Shown one piece after another: positions 47,302 to 54,435 of a stretch of DNA of 64,000 nucleotides. The stretch spans positions 4,898,001 through 4,962,000 of the forward strand of contig NZ_CP121464.1 of the NCBI RefSeq assembly GCF_029690045.1, read 5' to 3'. The translations under genes and the position numbers were made by a program. A model generated the notes under the pieces. That model saw only the letters and a program-made list of their open reading frames with translations, was not told the origin of the DNA and ran no database searches. This DNA is from Janthinobacterium rivuli (GTDB lineage: Bacteria; Pseudomonadota; Gammaproteobacteria; Burkholderiales; Burkholderiaceae_D). Numbering within the stretch: the first letter of the stretch is position 1; the number at the start of each line of letters is the position of its first letter.

Positions 47302-47957
47302 TCTGACGCCAGGCCAGACAATAGCAAGGCGGGCGCGTGTGTCAGCGGAGCGGCGCTGCACAGCACGATGGACAGCTCGGCATGCGCCAAGTTCACGCAA
47401 GCGCCCGCGTCCATACCCAGCTTGTAGCGCGCCTCCGCCTCGCTCCAGCGCTGGTAAAACGCCTTCCGGCGCTCCTCCTGTGGCAGCTTTTCCATATCCG
47501 CCGCCACGGCCGCGCCAAACGCCTGGCGCGCCAGCGCCAGCACGTCTCGGCCAGAATCGCGCAGCTCAATATCGAGCCCCAGCCGCGTGGTGCCGCTCAA
47601 CGCACATGCAACCCAGTGGCCACTGTGCGAGATACTGAAATAGGGACCACCTGCGGGCGCCAGCAGCCGCGGCGCCTGACTTGGTCTTTCTTCCAGCGCG
47701 ATGGATTCAGGCGCCACTTCCAGCATTTCCCCCATGCTTGCACGCAGCAGCGCGCGTCCCAGCAGGAACTGGCGCCGGCGCAGCTGCCGCACAAAGCCTG
47801 CGTACCGGGCCACTTCCGCCGGACCCAGCCACGTTTCATACCGATGGAGCTGCGCAACGGCGATTGTGCGAATATCGAGCAGGCAGATGCTGGCGCCGGT
47901 GTTGGACAGGGTTGAAAACATGACAGCGATTCGATAGTCAAAGGAATAGTCTGCCAT
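47298..47957 (-). CDS. Sfp-type 4'-phosphopantetheinyl transferase
   Basis: 219 aa from ATG 47957; ATG 47921 is an alternative and neither has a clear ribosome site. The two-fold ACPS repeats are visible: PYFSISHSGHWVACAL (SHS at 110-112), LGLDIE with Asp129 and Glu131 for Mg2+, and WSEAEARYK at 171-179, a slight variant of the usual W-S/T-x-K-E-A-x-x-K. It converts apo- to holo-carrier proteins using CoA. Its place 2.3 kb from the end of the aryl-polyene operon, on the same strand, makes that cluster's carrier proteins the likely substrates. Its 3' end overlaps the convergent DUF2145 gene by four bases. Confidence 0.87.
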   Translation of the reverse strand: MADYSFDYRIAVMFSTLSNTGASICLLDIRTIAVAQLHRYETWLGPAEVARYAGFVRQLRRRQFLLGRALLRASMGEMLEVAPESIALEERPSQAPRLLAPAGGPYFSISHSGHWVACALSGTTRLGLDIELRDSGRDVLALARQAFGAAVAADMEKLPQEERRKAFYQRWSEAEARYKLGMDAGACVNLAHAELSIVLCSAAPLTHAPALLLSGLASD

Positions 47958-48388
47958 AATTCGCCGGTACCGGCTCGGCAAAAAAATCAGCGCGGTTTCC
48001 CGTCGCTGCTAGCAAGTTGAGCGCCTTGCCGACGTTTGTCTGGTGCACCGGTCCTCCCTGCTGCTTACTTCGCTGCTTTCAACTTCACGAACGCGCCCTT
48101 CAAGGCCGCGTCCGACATTATGTTGCCTCTATGGCATTCGAATTGCGTGGCACTGAAATTTCAATTTGCTTGTAATTGCTGACAATATTCACAACCACAT
48201 CGGGGGCCTGCCGAGTGGGCGCGTTTTTGCAGCGCAAGCATGTCCGACAAGAAGGCCAATTGCATGACGTTTTAGCGGATTTGCCGACAGGTCATTTCCG
48301 CCTGAGGATAACCAAGAGAGAACCAGAGCTAGCTACGCCGTGTCGATAATCTGTACATAGGCGAGAAATATCACGGCGCAGCAGCGCT
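47958..48388. other. Gap of about 430 bases with a possible 3' gene remnant
   Basis: On the minus strand a short frame 48160-48065 is open between stops and reads FECHRGNIMSDAALKGAFVK to its end; it may be the tail of a lost gene or chance. The rest is mixed-composition DNA without recognisable features. Confidence 0.3.
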
Positions 48389-49030
48389 TCAATCAAATCC
48401 TGCCAGGACTTTATAGCTAATTTCAGTATTACTCGCGTGCAGTACTTCCAGCCTTGCGCCCTTGTAGCCCAGAATCATGGACTCGGACAAATCATAAGTC
48501 ACATCATTACTAAACGCCGCCCGTGCCATGTTGTGATCGAATTCACGATAGCCTAGGGTGATCTTGTCACCGATGCGACCACTGTAAATCAAGGTACTCT
48601 GGAAACTTGCCTGCTGGTAGTTTGTCGTGACGCCCATCACGTAATCGAGCTTTGCGCACGGCGCACGCCCAATGCATACGGAACCATCCTTGCTAAACAG
48701 ATGCAGCTTGTTATGCTTGGCAACGGCACCCTGCGCATTCGCAATCACCACACTGCCGAAGGTTTGATATTCTTCCTTGTCTGCAATTTGCGAATACGTT
48801 CCCTTACGCACAATATACTCGCCGAGAGGCTGATCCTGCGTCAAAATCAGCGCCCGCGTTTCCAACGCATCGCTCTTGGTCAACATTCTTTCACCAATAC
48901 CAATGGTCACCACCGTGCCCACTTGCGGCAAGGTCGTCTGGTAGGCAGAACGCGGTACCGGGCGGCTCTTGCATCCGGCAATGGCAAGACTACACATCAT
49001 CACGAATAACAGCTTAAAACCATGTTTCAC
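48389..49030 (-). CDS. Unrecognised lipoprotein
   Basis: 213 aa with GTG start at 49030 and GGAG five bases upstream. The lipobox LAIAGC gives Cys20. The mature part is beta-rich (VGTVVTIGIGERMLTKSDAL, LILTQDQPLGEYIVRKGTYS, YDLSESMILGYKGARLEVLH) with a CIGRAPC cysteine pair. I do not recognise a family. It lies 37 bases downstream of the serine hydrolase on the same strand, so it could be the last cistron of the pigment operon. Its GC content looks lower than that of its neighbours. Confidence 0.75.
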   Translation of the reverse strand: MKHGFKLLFVMMCSLAIAGCKSRPVPRSAYQTTLPQVGTVVTIGIGERMLTKSDALETRALILTQDQPLGEYIVRKGTYSQIADKEEYQTFGSVVIANAQGAVAKHNKLHLFSKDGSVCIGRAPCAKLDYVMGVTTNYQQASFQSTLIYSGRIGDKITLGYREFDHNMARAAFSNDVTYDLSESMILGYKGARLEVLHASNTEISYKVLAGFD

Positions 49031-49067
49031 AATTACTCCATTAGTTATCTGAACCGCAATTTTACAT

Positions 49068-50276
49068 TTAAATAGATTTTCGCCTGGAAATTCTCAACAA
49101 CAAACGGTGGCCGATGCTATTGGTCCAGTTAAAACTGTTTTGCAATACCACCACCCCCGTCCGATTCTTCACATCGAGACCAATATAGCTGGAGTAGCCT
49201 GCCACGAAACCCACCTGATAGGTAATTTTATTGCCATCGATATCATCCACCAGCCAGGCCAGTGCCGCCGCCTCGACTGGCCGGTTGACACGCACACTTA
49301 AAGTGTCATTCAAGGCGCGGTCCAGCACCGGATCCTCGCTGCCCCGGATATTCGCCCGTGCATAGCGCAACAGATCATTCGCTGTCGAATACAAGGCAGC
49401 CGAGCCCGTCAACACATCGGTGAACTCCCAATCCGGCGCTTCGCTACCGCGTCGCATGAATTTGGGCTGGTCGCCCACATGGCCATGGGCACGCGCAGCA
49501 AAGCCAGGCAAGCCCTGCGGGTGATAACCGGTGCTGCCGAGTGCAAGTGGCTGCAAGATGGTTTCACTGACCAGTGCATCCATCTTTTTCCCCGTGCGCA
49601 GTTCCAGCACATGGCCCAGCAAGCCATAGCCGATATTCGAATAGTTGGGCGCTGCCGTTGCGGGTGCATCAAAATCGGCAAGGTAGGCCAGCAGATAGTC
49701 GCGGTCGAAATGCCGGTAAAAGCTTTCGCCCGTAAACAGATACTTGACGAAGTACAACAGGGTTTGCGGCGTGAATGGCTGGCGCGGCAAGCCCGAAGTA
49801 TGCGTGACCAGTTGCAGCAATGTGATCTTGCGCGCGGAGGCGCTCAATGGCGTACCTGGCGGCAGCAACTGTTCGAGCTTGTCATCCCAGGCAAATACCC
49901 CTTGCTGCACCAGGACCGCCGTGGTGGCGCTCAAGAAACCCTTGCTGATCGATCCGACGGCAAACAGGGTATCACCATCGGGCCGGTGACCGCTGACGGC
50001 ATGCTCGGTCGTGCCATAGCCAAAACACTGCACGCTGCCATCGGGCAACAGGACACCGACCACCACACCAGGCGTGGCGCCCTTGTCGACCAGCGGCTGC
50101 GCCAGCGCATCGACTTCCTTGCGCAAGTCGCCGCTGATGGCATAGCGCTCGCCCGATGCTTTGTCGGAGTCGATTTCCATGCGCGACAGGGTGCCACATG
50201 CCGTCAACGCCGCCAGCATGCCCAGCAGGCATGCACGGCCGGCGTAGCGCCGGCAGGCAGTTTGCAACGAGGTCAC
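49068..50276 (-). CDS. Class-C beta-lactamase-like serine hydrolase lipoprotein
   Basis: 402 aa with GTG start overlapping the ketosynthase stop as GTGA. Lipobox LTAC with Cys27. The beta-lactamase/transpeptidase fold is shown by FAVGSISKGF (SxxK: Ser109, Lys112), HTSGLP and NYSNIGYGLLG (YxN: Tyr212, Asn214). A clear K-T-G box is not seen; VGFVAGYSSYIG lies where it would be (about 350). Members of this family act as esterases, D-amino peptidases or lactamases. Its coupling to the aryl-polyene operon suggests a hydrolytic step on the exported pigment ester or cell envelope, but this is inference. Confidence 0.85.
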   Translation of the reverse strand: MTSLQTACRRYAGRACLLGMLAALTACGTLSRMEIDSDKASGERYAISGDLRKEVDALAQPLVDKGATPGVVVGVLLPDGSVQCFGYGTTEHAVSGHRPDGDTLFAVGSISKGFLSATTAVLVQQGVFAWDDKLEQLLPPGTPLSASARKITLLQLVTHTSGLPRQPFTPQTLLYFVKYLFTGESFYRHFDRDYLLAYLADFDAPATAAPNYSNIGYGLLGHVLELRTGKKMDALVSETILQPLALGSTGYHPQGLPGFAARAHGHVGDQPKFMRRGSEAPDWEFTDVLTGSAALYSTANDLLRYARANIRGSEDPVLDRALNDTLSVRVNRPVEAAALAWLVDDIDGNKITYQVGFVAGYSSYIGLDVKNRTGVVVLQNSFNWTNSIGHRLLLRISRRKSI

Positions 50277-51505
50277 GGCCGGTAACGCTTGAAGATCAGC
50301 GACGTATTGATGCCGCCAAAGGCAAAGTTGTTCGACATGACGTACTCGGTTTCAATCGCCCTGCCTTCGCCGGCGATGTAGTCGAGCGGGGCGCACTGCG
50401 GGTCGACCTGCTGCAAGTTGATGGTGGGGGCGAACCAGCCTTCGCGCATCATCTCGATGCTGATCCACGCTTCCAGCGCGCCGCAGGCACCCAGGGTGTG
50501 GCCCATGTAGCTTTTCAGCGAACTGATAGGCGTGCGCTCGCCAAACACCTCGAACGTGGCTTGCGATTCGGCGATGTCGCCCTGCTGCGTACCGGTGCCA
50601 TGCGCATTGATGTAGCCGATATCGGATGGCTGCAGTCCCGCGTCGGCCAGCGCCAGCAGCATCGCCTGGCGCATGGTGGCGGCGTTCGGCTGGGTCACGT
50701 GGCAGCCGTCGCTGTTGGTGCCAAAGCCCACCAGCTCGGCGTGGATGGCGGCGCCGCGCGCCTGCGCATGCTCGAATTCTTCCAGGATCAGGCAACCGGC
50801 GCCTTCGCCGATCACCAGGCCATCGCGGCTGGCGTCGAACGGGCGCGGCGTCGTGTCGCCCGCGTCGTTGCGCGTACTGGTGGCGAACAGGGTGTCGAAG
50901 ACGGCCGCCTCGGTGGCGCACAGTTCTTCGGCGCCGCCGGCGATCATCGCCAGCTGCTTGCCGCCAGCGATCGCCTCGTAGGCGTAGCCGATGCCCTGGC
51001 TGCCCGAGGTGCAGGCGCTCGAGGTGGTAATCACCCTGCCCGTGACGCCAAAAAACACGCCGATATTCACGGGCGCCGTGTGCGCCATCATCTTGATGTA
51101 GGTCGTGGCATTGATGCCCTTGGTGGTGCGCTCTTCCATCATGCGGCCAAAGTCGCCGATGGCGCTGGGCGTGCCCGCCGACGAACCGAAGGAAATGCCC
51201 ATCTGTCCGCTTTTCACCACGGGGTGCCCGGCCAGGCCAGCATGTTCGAGCGCCAGTTCGCTGGCGCGCGTGGCCATCAGCGCGATGCGCCCCATGCTGC
51301 GCACGGCCTTGCGGTTGTAGCGGTCCGTCAGCGCGAACGGCGCGGCCGGCGCGCCCAGCTGCGTATTCAAGCCTTCGTAATCGGCCCATTCCCCCATGCG
51401 CACGATGGCATTGCGGTACTCGCCCAGGCGCTGGCGGATGGCTGGCCAGTCATTGCCGATCGGGCTGATGCCGGCCATGCCGGTCACGGCTACCCGACGG
51501 CTCAT
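50273..51505 (-). CDS. apeR: Aryl-polyene beta-ketoacyl-ACP synthase (FabF-like, ApeR type)
   Basis: 410 aa. Thiolase-fold ketosynthase with catalytic Cys165 in TTSSACTSGSQ, His302 in NAHGTGT and His336 in KSYMGHTLGACG; C-terminal NNFAFGGINTSLIF. It condenses malonyl-ACP with the growing chain. The gene order ketosynthase-dehydratase-ketoreductase-ketosynthase matches apeO-P-Q-R of characterised APE clusters, and this is the last of the four. The stop overlaps the hydrolase start. The ketoreductase stop is likewise overlapped (ATGA). Confidence 0.9.
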   Translation of the reverse strand: MSRRVAVTGMAGISPIGNDWPAIRQRLGEYRNAIVRMGEWADYEGLNTQLGAPAAPFALTDRYNRKAVRSMGRIALMATRASELALEHAGLAGHPVVKSGQMGISFGSSAGTPSAIGDFGRMMEERTTKGINATTYIKMMAHTAPVNIGVFFGVTGRVITTSSACTSGSQGIGYAYEAIAGGKQLAMIAGGAEELCATEAAVFDTLFATSTRNDAGDTTPRPFDASRDGLVIGEGAGCLILEEFEHAQARGAAIHAELVGFGTNSDGCHVTQPNAATMRQAMLLALADAGLQPSDIGYINAHGTGTQQGDIAESQATFEVFGERTPISSLKSYMGHTLGACGALEAWISIEMMREGWFAPTINLQQVDPQCAPLDYIAGEGRAIETEYVMSNNFAFGGINTSLIFKRYRP

Positions 51506-52227
51506 GCCATGCCTCCATTCACGGAAATGACCTGGCGCGTGATGTAGCCCGCTTCCTCGCCGACGAGGAAACTCACGGCGGCGGCCACTTCTTCCGGCGT
51601 GCCGACGCGGCGCGCGGGGATCATCTTCAGCGCCTCATCGAGCGGCACCTCGCTGATCATGTCCGTCTCGATCAGGCCCGGCGCCACGCAATTGACCGTG
51701 ATGGCGCGCTTGGCCAGTTCCAGCGCCAGCGCCTTGGTGGCGCCGATGATGCCGGCCTTGGCGGCGCTGTAATTGACTTGCCCGCGGTTGCCGATCAGGC
51801 CAGAAACGGACGCCATGGTGACGATGCGCCCCGGCTTGCGGCGCTGTACCATCGGCATCACCAGCGGGTTAAGCACATTGTAGAAACCATCGAGGTTGGT
51901 TTGCAGGACGATGTCCCAGTCCTCGCCCGACATGGCGGGAAACGCATTGTCGCGCGCCACGCCGGCGTTGCACACGACGCCGTAATAGCAGCCATGTTCG
52001 GCGATGTCCGCTTCCAGCGCGCAAGCTGCCGCGGCACGGTCGCCGATATCGAATTGCAGCACGCGCGCCGCGCGCCCCAGCGCCCGCACCTGCTGCGCCA
52101 CCGCGTCGGCTTCGCCGCGCGCGCTGCGGCAATGCAGCACCACGTCAAAACCGTCGCGCGCCAGCCGCAAGGCGATGGCCTTGCCGATGCCGCGCGACGA
52201 GCCCGTCACCAATACACTTTTACTCAT
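51502..52227 (-). CDS. apeQ: 3-oxoacyl-ACP reductase (FabG-like, ApeQ type)
   Basis: 241 aa from ATG 52227, with GGAG six bases upstream; ATG 52239 just overlaps that site. SDR fold: NAD(P)-binding TGSSRGIGKA (8-17), NAG at 87-89, and catalytic Asn111, Ser140, Tyr153 and Lys157 in YSAAKAG. C-terminal GYITRQVISVNGGMA is typical of FabG. It reduces the beta-keto group of the aryl-polyene chain on the carrier protein. Its start overlaps the dehydratase stop by eight bases. Confidence 0.92.
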   Translation of the reverse strand: MSKSVLVTGSSRGIGKAIALRLARDGFDVVLHCRSARGEADAVAQQVRALGRAARVLQFDIGDRAAAACALEADIAEHGCYYGVVCNAGVARDNAFPAMSGEDWDIVLQTNLDGFYNVLNPLVMPMVQRRKPGRIVTMASVSGLIGNRGQVNYSAAKAGIIGATKALALELAKRAITVNCVAPGLIETDMISEVPLDEALKMIPARRVGTPEEVAAAVSFLVGEEAGYITRQVISVNGGMA

Positions 52228-52693
52228 GCTGCGCTCCATTCATACTCTCCTGCAGAAATTGCTTTGCATCCTCGGGCTGAAATACCGTGATCGTCGCCTG
52301 CGCCAGCACGGCGCCCGCCATCTCGATACGGCACTCGAACGCGCCCAGTCCATTCTCGCCCTGCAAGGCCTGCTGCACATGCACCTGCAGCACGCTGCCA
52401 TCCACAAACAGGGGCAGCTGCGCTTCGTAGCGCCGCGCCCCCAGCAAAAAACCGATCTTCACGGGCGCGCCGGCCAGCCGCGCCAGGTAGCCCGCGTGCG
52501 CGGCGATCGCCTGCGCCATGTATTCGATGCCGACCCAGCTGCCCACACCGGCCGACGTCGCGTCATACAACACGCTGCCGGCATGGATGGTGACTTCGGC
52601 GCACAGGTTTTCCGCATCGGCCGACAACACCCGGTCGAGCAGCACCATGGCACCGGAATGAGGCACCAGCTCGCGGATAGGAGGAAAACTCAT
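52220..52693 (-). CDS. apeP: Hotdog-fold 3-hydroxyacyl-ACP dehydratase (ApeP type)
   Basis: 157 aa. FabZ-like: LVPHSGAMVLLDRV with the putative catalytic His12, and GIEYMAQAIAAHAG with Glu57 on the long helix. The C-terminus is short and polar. In characterised APE systems ApeP pairs with ApeI to dehydrate the chain; here the ApeI-like partner appears as the C-terminal domain of the ligase at 62234. The start overlaps the upstream ketosynthase stop (ATGA). Confidence 0.87.
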   Translation of the reverse strand: MSFPPIRELVPHSGAMVLLDRVLSADAENLCAEVTIHAGSVLYDATSAGVGSWVGIEYMAQAIAAHAGYLARLAGAPVKIGFLLGARRYEAQLPLFVDGSVLQVHVQQALQGENGLGAFECRIEMAGAVLAQATITVFQPEDAKQFLQESMNGAQHE

Positions 52694-53880
52694 GCTCCCC
52701 TCCCGAACAGCAGGGCGGCGTTCGAGCCGCCGAAGGCAAACGAGTTGCTCAGCGCCCAGCCGAGCGGACGCCCCAGGCGCGCACCGGGCAAAGCCAGGCG
52801 CAGCGGCGGCAGGGATTCATCGGGCACGCCATCCCACAGGTGCGGCGGCAGCAAGCCCTCAGCGTTATCGTCCTGCATCGCCAGCCAGCACAGAGCGGCC
52901 TCGATGGCCGCCGCCGCGCCCAGCGCATGGCCCGTCAGCGGCTTGGTGGAACTGACCATCGCCGTGGCGCCGAACAGGTCGGACACCACGCGCGCTTCCA
53001 TCGCATCGTTCTGCGGCGTGGCCGTACCGTGCAAATTCACGTAGTCGACTTGCGCCGCCGTGATGCCCGCGCGCGCCAGGGCCTGGCCAATAGCCAGGCG
53101 CGCGCCGCCGCCTGCGGGATCGGGCGCCGACATATGGTGGCCGTCGGACGATTCGCCCCAGCCGCGCAAGGCCACTGCGGCCGGCTGCGCCGTCATCAGG
53201 AACAGGGCCGCGCCCTCGCCGATATTGATGCCGTCGCGGCCCGCGCCCAGCGGATTGCAGCGCAGTTCGCTGACGGATGCCAGCGCGGAAAAACCGGCCA
53301 CGGTAAAGCCGCACAGGGTATCGACGCCGCCCGTCAGCACGGCGTCGCACAAGCCCATGCGGATCAGGCGCGCCGCGCTGGCCATCGCCTTGGCGCTCGA
53401 TGAACAGGCGCTCGAATGCACGAGGGTCGGGCCGTCGATGCCCAGTTCCTCGGCCAGCATCAGGGCCGGCGACGCCATCTCCTGCTGCCCATAATGAAAG
53501 GCGTCCGGCAAGCCGTCGCCCGCCACATGCTGTCCGATCGCGCCTTCCGTCTCGGCGATGCCCGACGTGCTGGTGCCGAGCACCACGGCCACGCGGTCCG
53601 CGCCGTAGCAGGCGATGGCCTGTTCCACGGCCGGGCGGATCTGCGCCAGCGCCGCCAGCGCCATCCGGTTGTTGCGGCTGCGCGCGGCGATGCCATGCTG
53701 CGCCACCGATGGCAGGGCCGCATCGACCACACCCAAGGGCAGCATGCGCCCCGGCGTGTAGGTATCTACGGGCAGCACGCCGCTGTGCGCGGCAAACAGG
53801 CGCGCGCGCACCTCGTCGCGGCTGGCCCCCAGCGCGCAGACGATGCCGCAGTCATTCAAATACACGGTCAAGCCAGTCAT
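52690..53880 (-). CDS. apeO: Aryl-polyene ketosynthase (ApeO type)
   Basis: 396 aa. Catalytic Cys159 in VHSSACSSSAKA, His284 in NLHGTATPQND, Lys313 and His318 in TKPLTGHALGAA, and C-terminal SNSFAFGGSNAALLFG. All active-site residues are present, so this is the elongating subunit, not the chain-length factor. Known ApeO works as a heterodimer with ApeC, for which no gene is seen here. It directly abuts the DUF3261 gene (stop TGA then ATG). Confidence 0.9.
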   Translation of the reverse strand: MTGLTVYLNDCGIVCALGASRDEVRARLFAAHSGVLPVDTYTPGRMLPLGVVDAALPSVAQHGIAARSRNNRMALAALAQIRPAVEQAIACYGADRVAVVLGTSTSGIAETEGAIGQHVAGDGLPDAFHYGQQEMASPALMLAEELGIDGPTLVHSSACSSSAKAMASAARLIRMGLCDAVLTGGVDTLCGFTVAGFSALASVSELRCNPLGAGRDGINIGEGAALFLMTAQPAAVALRGWGESSDGHHMSAPDPAGGGARLAIGQALARAGITAAQVDYVNLHGTATPQNDAMEARVVSDLFGATAMVSSTKPLTGHALGAAAAIEAALCWLAMQDDNAEGLLPPHLWDGVPDESLPPLRLALPGARLGRPLGWALSNSFAFGGSNAALLFGRGA

Positions 53881-54435
53881 TCAGCTTCCTTCCGGGGCGT
53901 TCTGTATCGTCAGGCGATAGCGGTAGCGCAGGTTGTCGAGCACCACCGTGCCGCTCCAGCGCGGCATGGCGCTGTAGTCGATCACCGTCACCGCCTCGTC
54001 ATGCAGGAACAGGGTGCGGCGCAAGCCGCTGTCCTCGATGCGCCAGCCGGCTGGCAACGCTTGCGCGATGGCTTCGCGCGGCCACAGGGTCAGCTGCATG
54101 TCTTCCAGCACGTCTTCCGCACGCACCTGTGCCGGCAGCATCAGGTGGCGCCACGACGTCATCTCCTTGCCGTCGTAATGCAGCGACAGCACGCGCTGGC
54201 CGAACGCCAGTCCCACCAGATCCAGGTGCGACGGTTCCACTTCCAGCGCCGCATCGAGTTCGTCGATGCGCCCTGCCCGTTCGACGACCAGGTGCTGCTG
54301 CACGCTGACCGTGGCGCCCAGCGCGGCCGGCGCCAGTTTCAGGCCCAGGCGCGCCGGTGCCGAAGGAGGCGTGCTGGCGCAGCCGGCCAGTGTCAGCAGA
54401 AATGCCGGCGCCCATCGTTGACAACGCAAAAACAT
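53881..54435 (-). CDS. DUF3261 outer-membrane lipoprotein of the aryl-polyene cluster
   Basis: 184 aa. The lipobox TLAGC gives Cys19. Beta-rich mature domain with SVQQHLVVERAGRIDELDAA, RVLSLHYDGKEMTSWRHLML and the C-terminal LDNLRYRYRLTIQN, typical of DUF3261. These lipoproteins accompany MMPL exporters and LolA-like carriers in APE loci (apeN position) and probably help place the lipid-linked pigment in the outer membrane, LolB-like. Start overlaps the exporter stop by one base (TGATG). Confidence 0.85.
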   Translation of the reverse strand: MFLRCQRWAPAFLLTLAGCASTPPSAPARLGLKLAPAALGATVSVQQHLVVERAGRIDELDAALEVEPSHLDLVGLAFGQRVLSLHYDGKEMTSWRHLMLPAQVRAEDVLEDMQLTLWPREAIAQALPAGWRIEDSGLRRTLFLHDEAVTVIDYSAMPRWSGTVVLDNLRYRYRLTIQNAPEGS

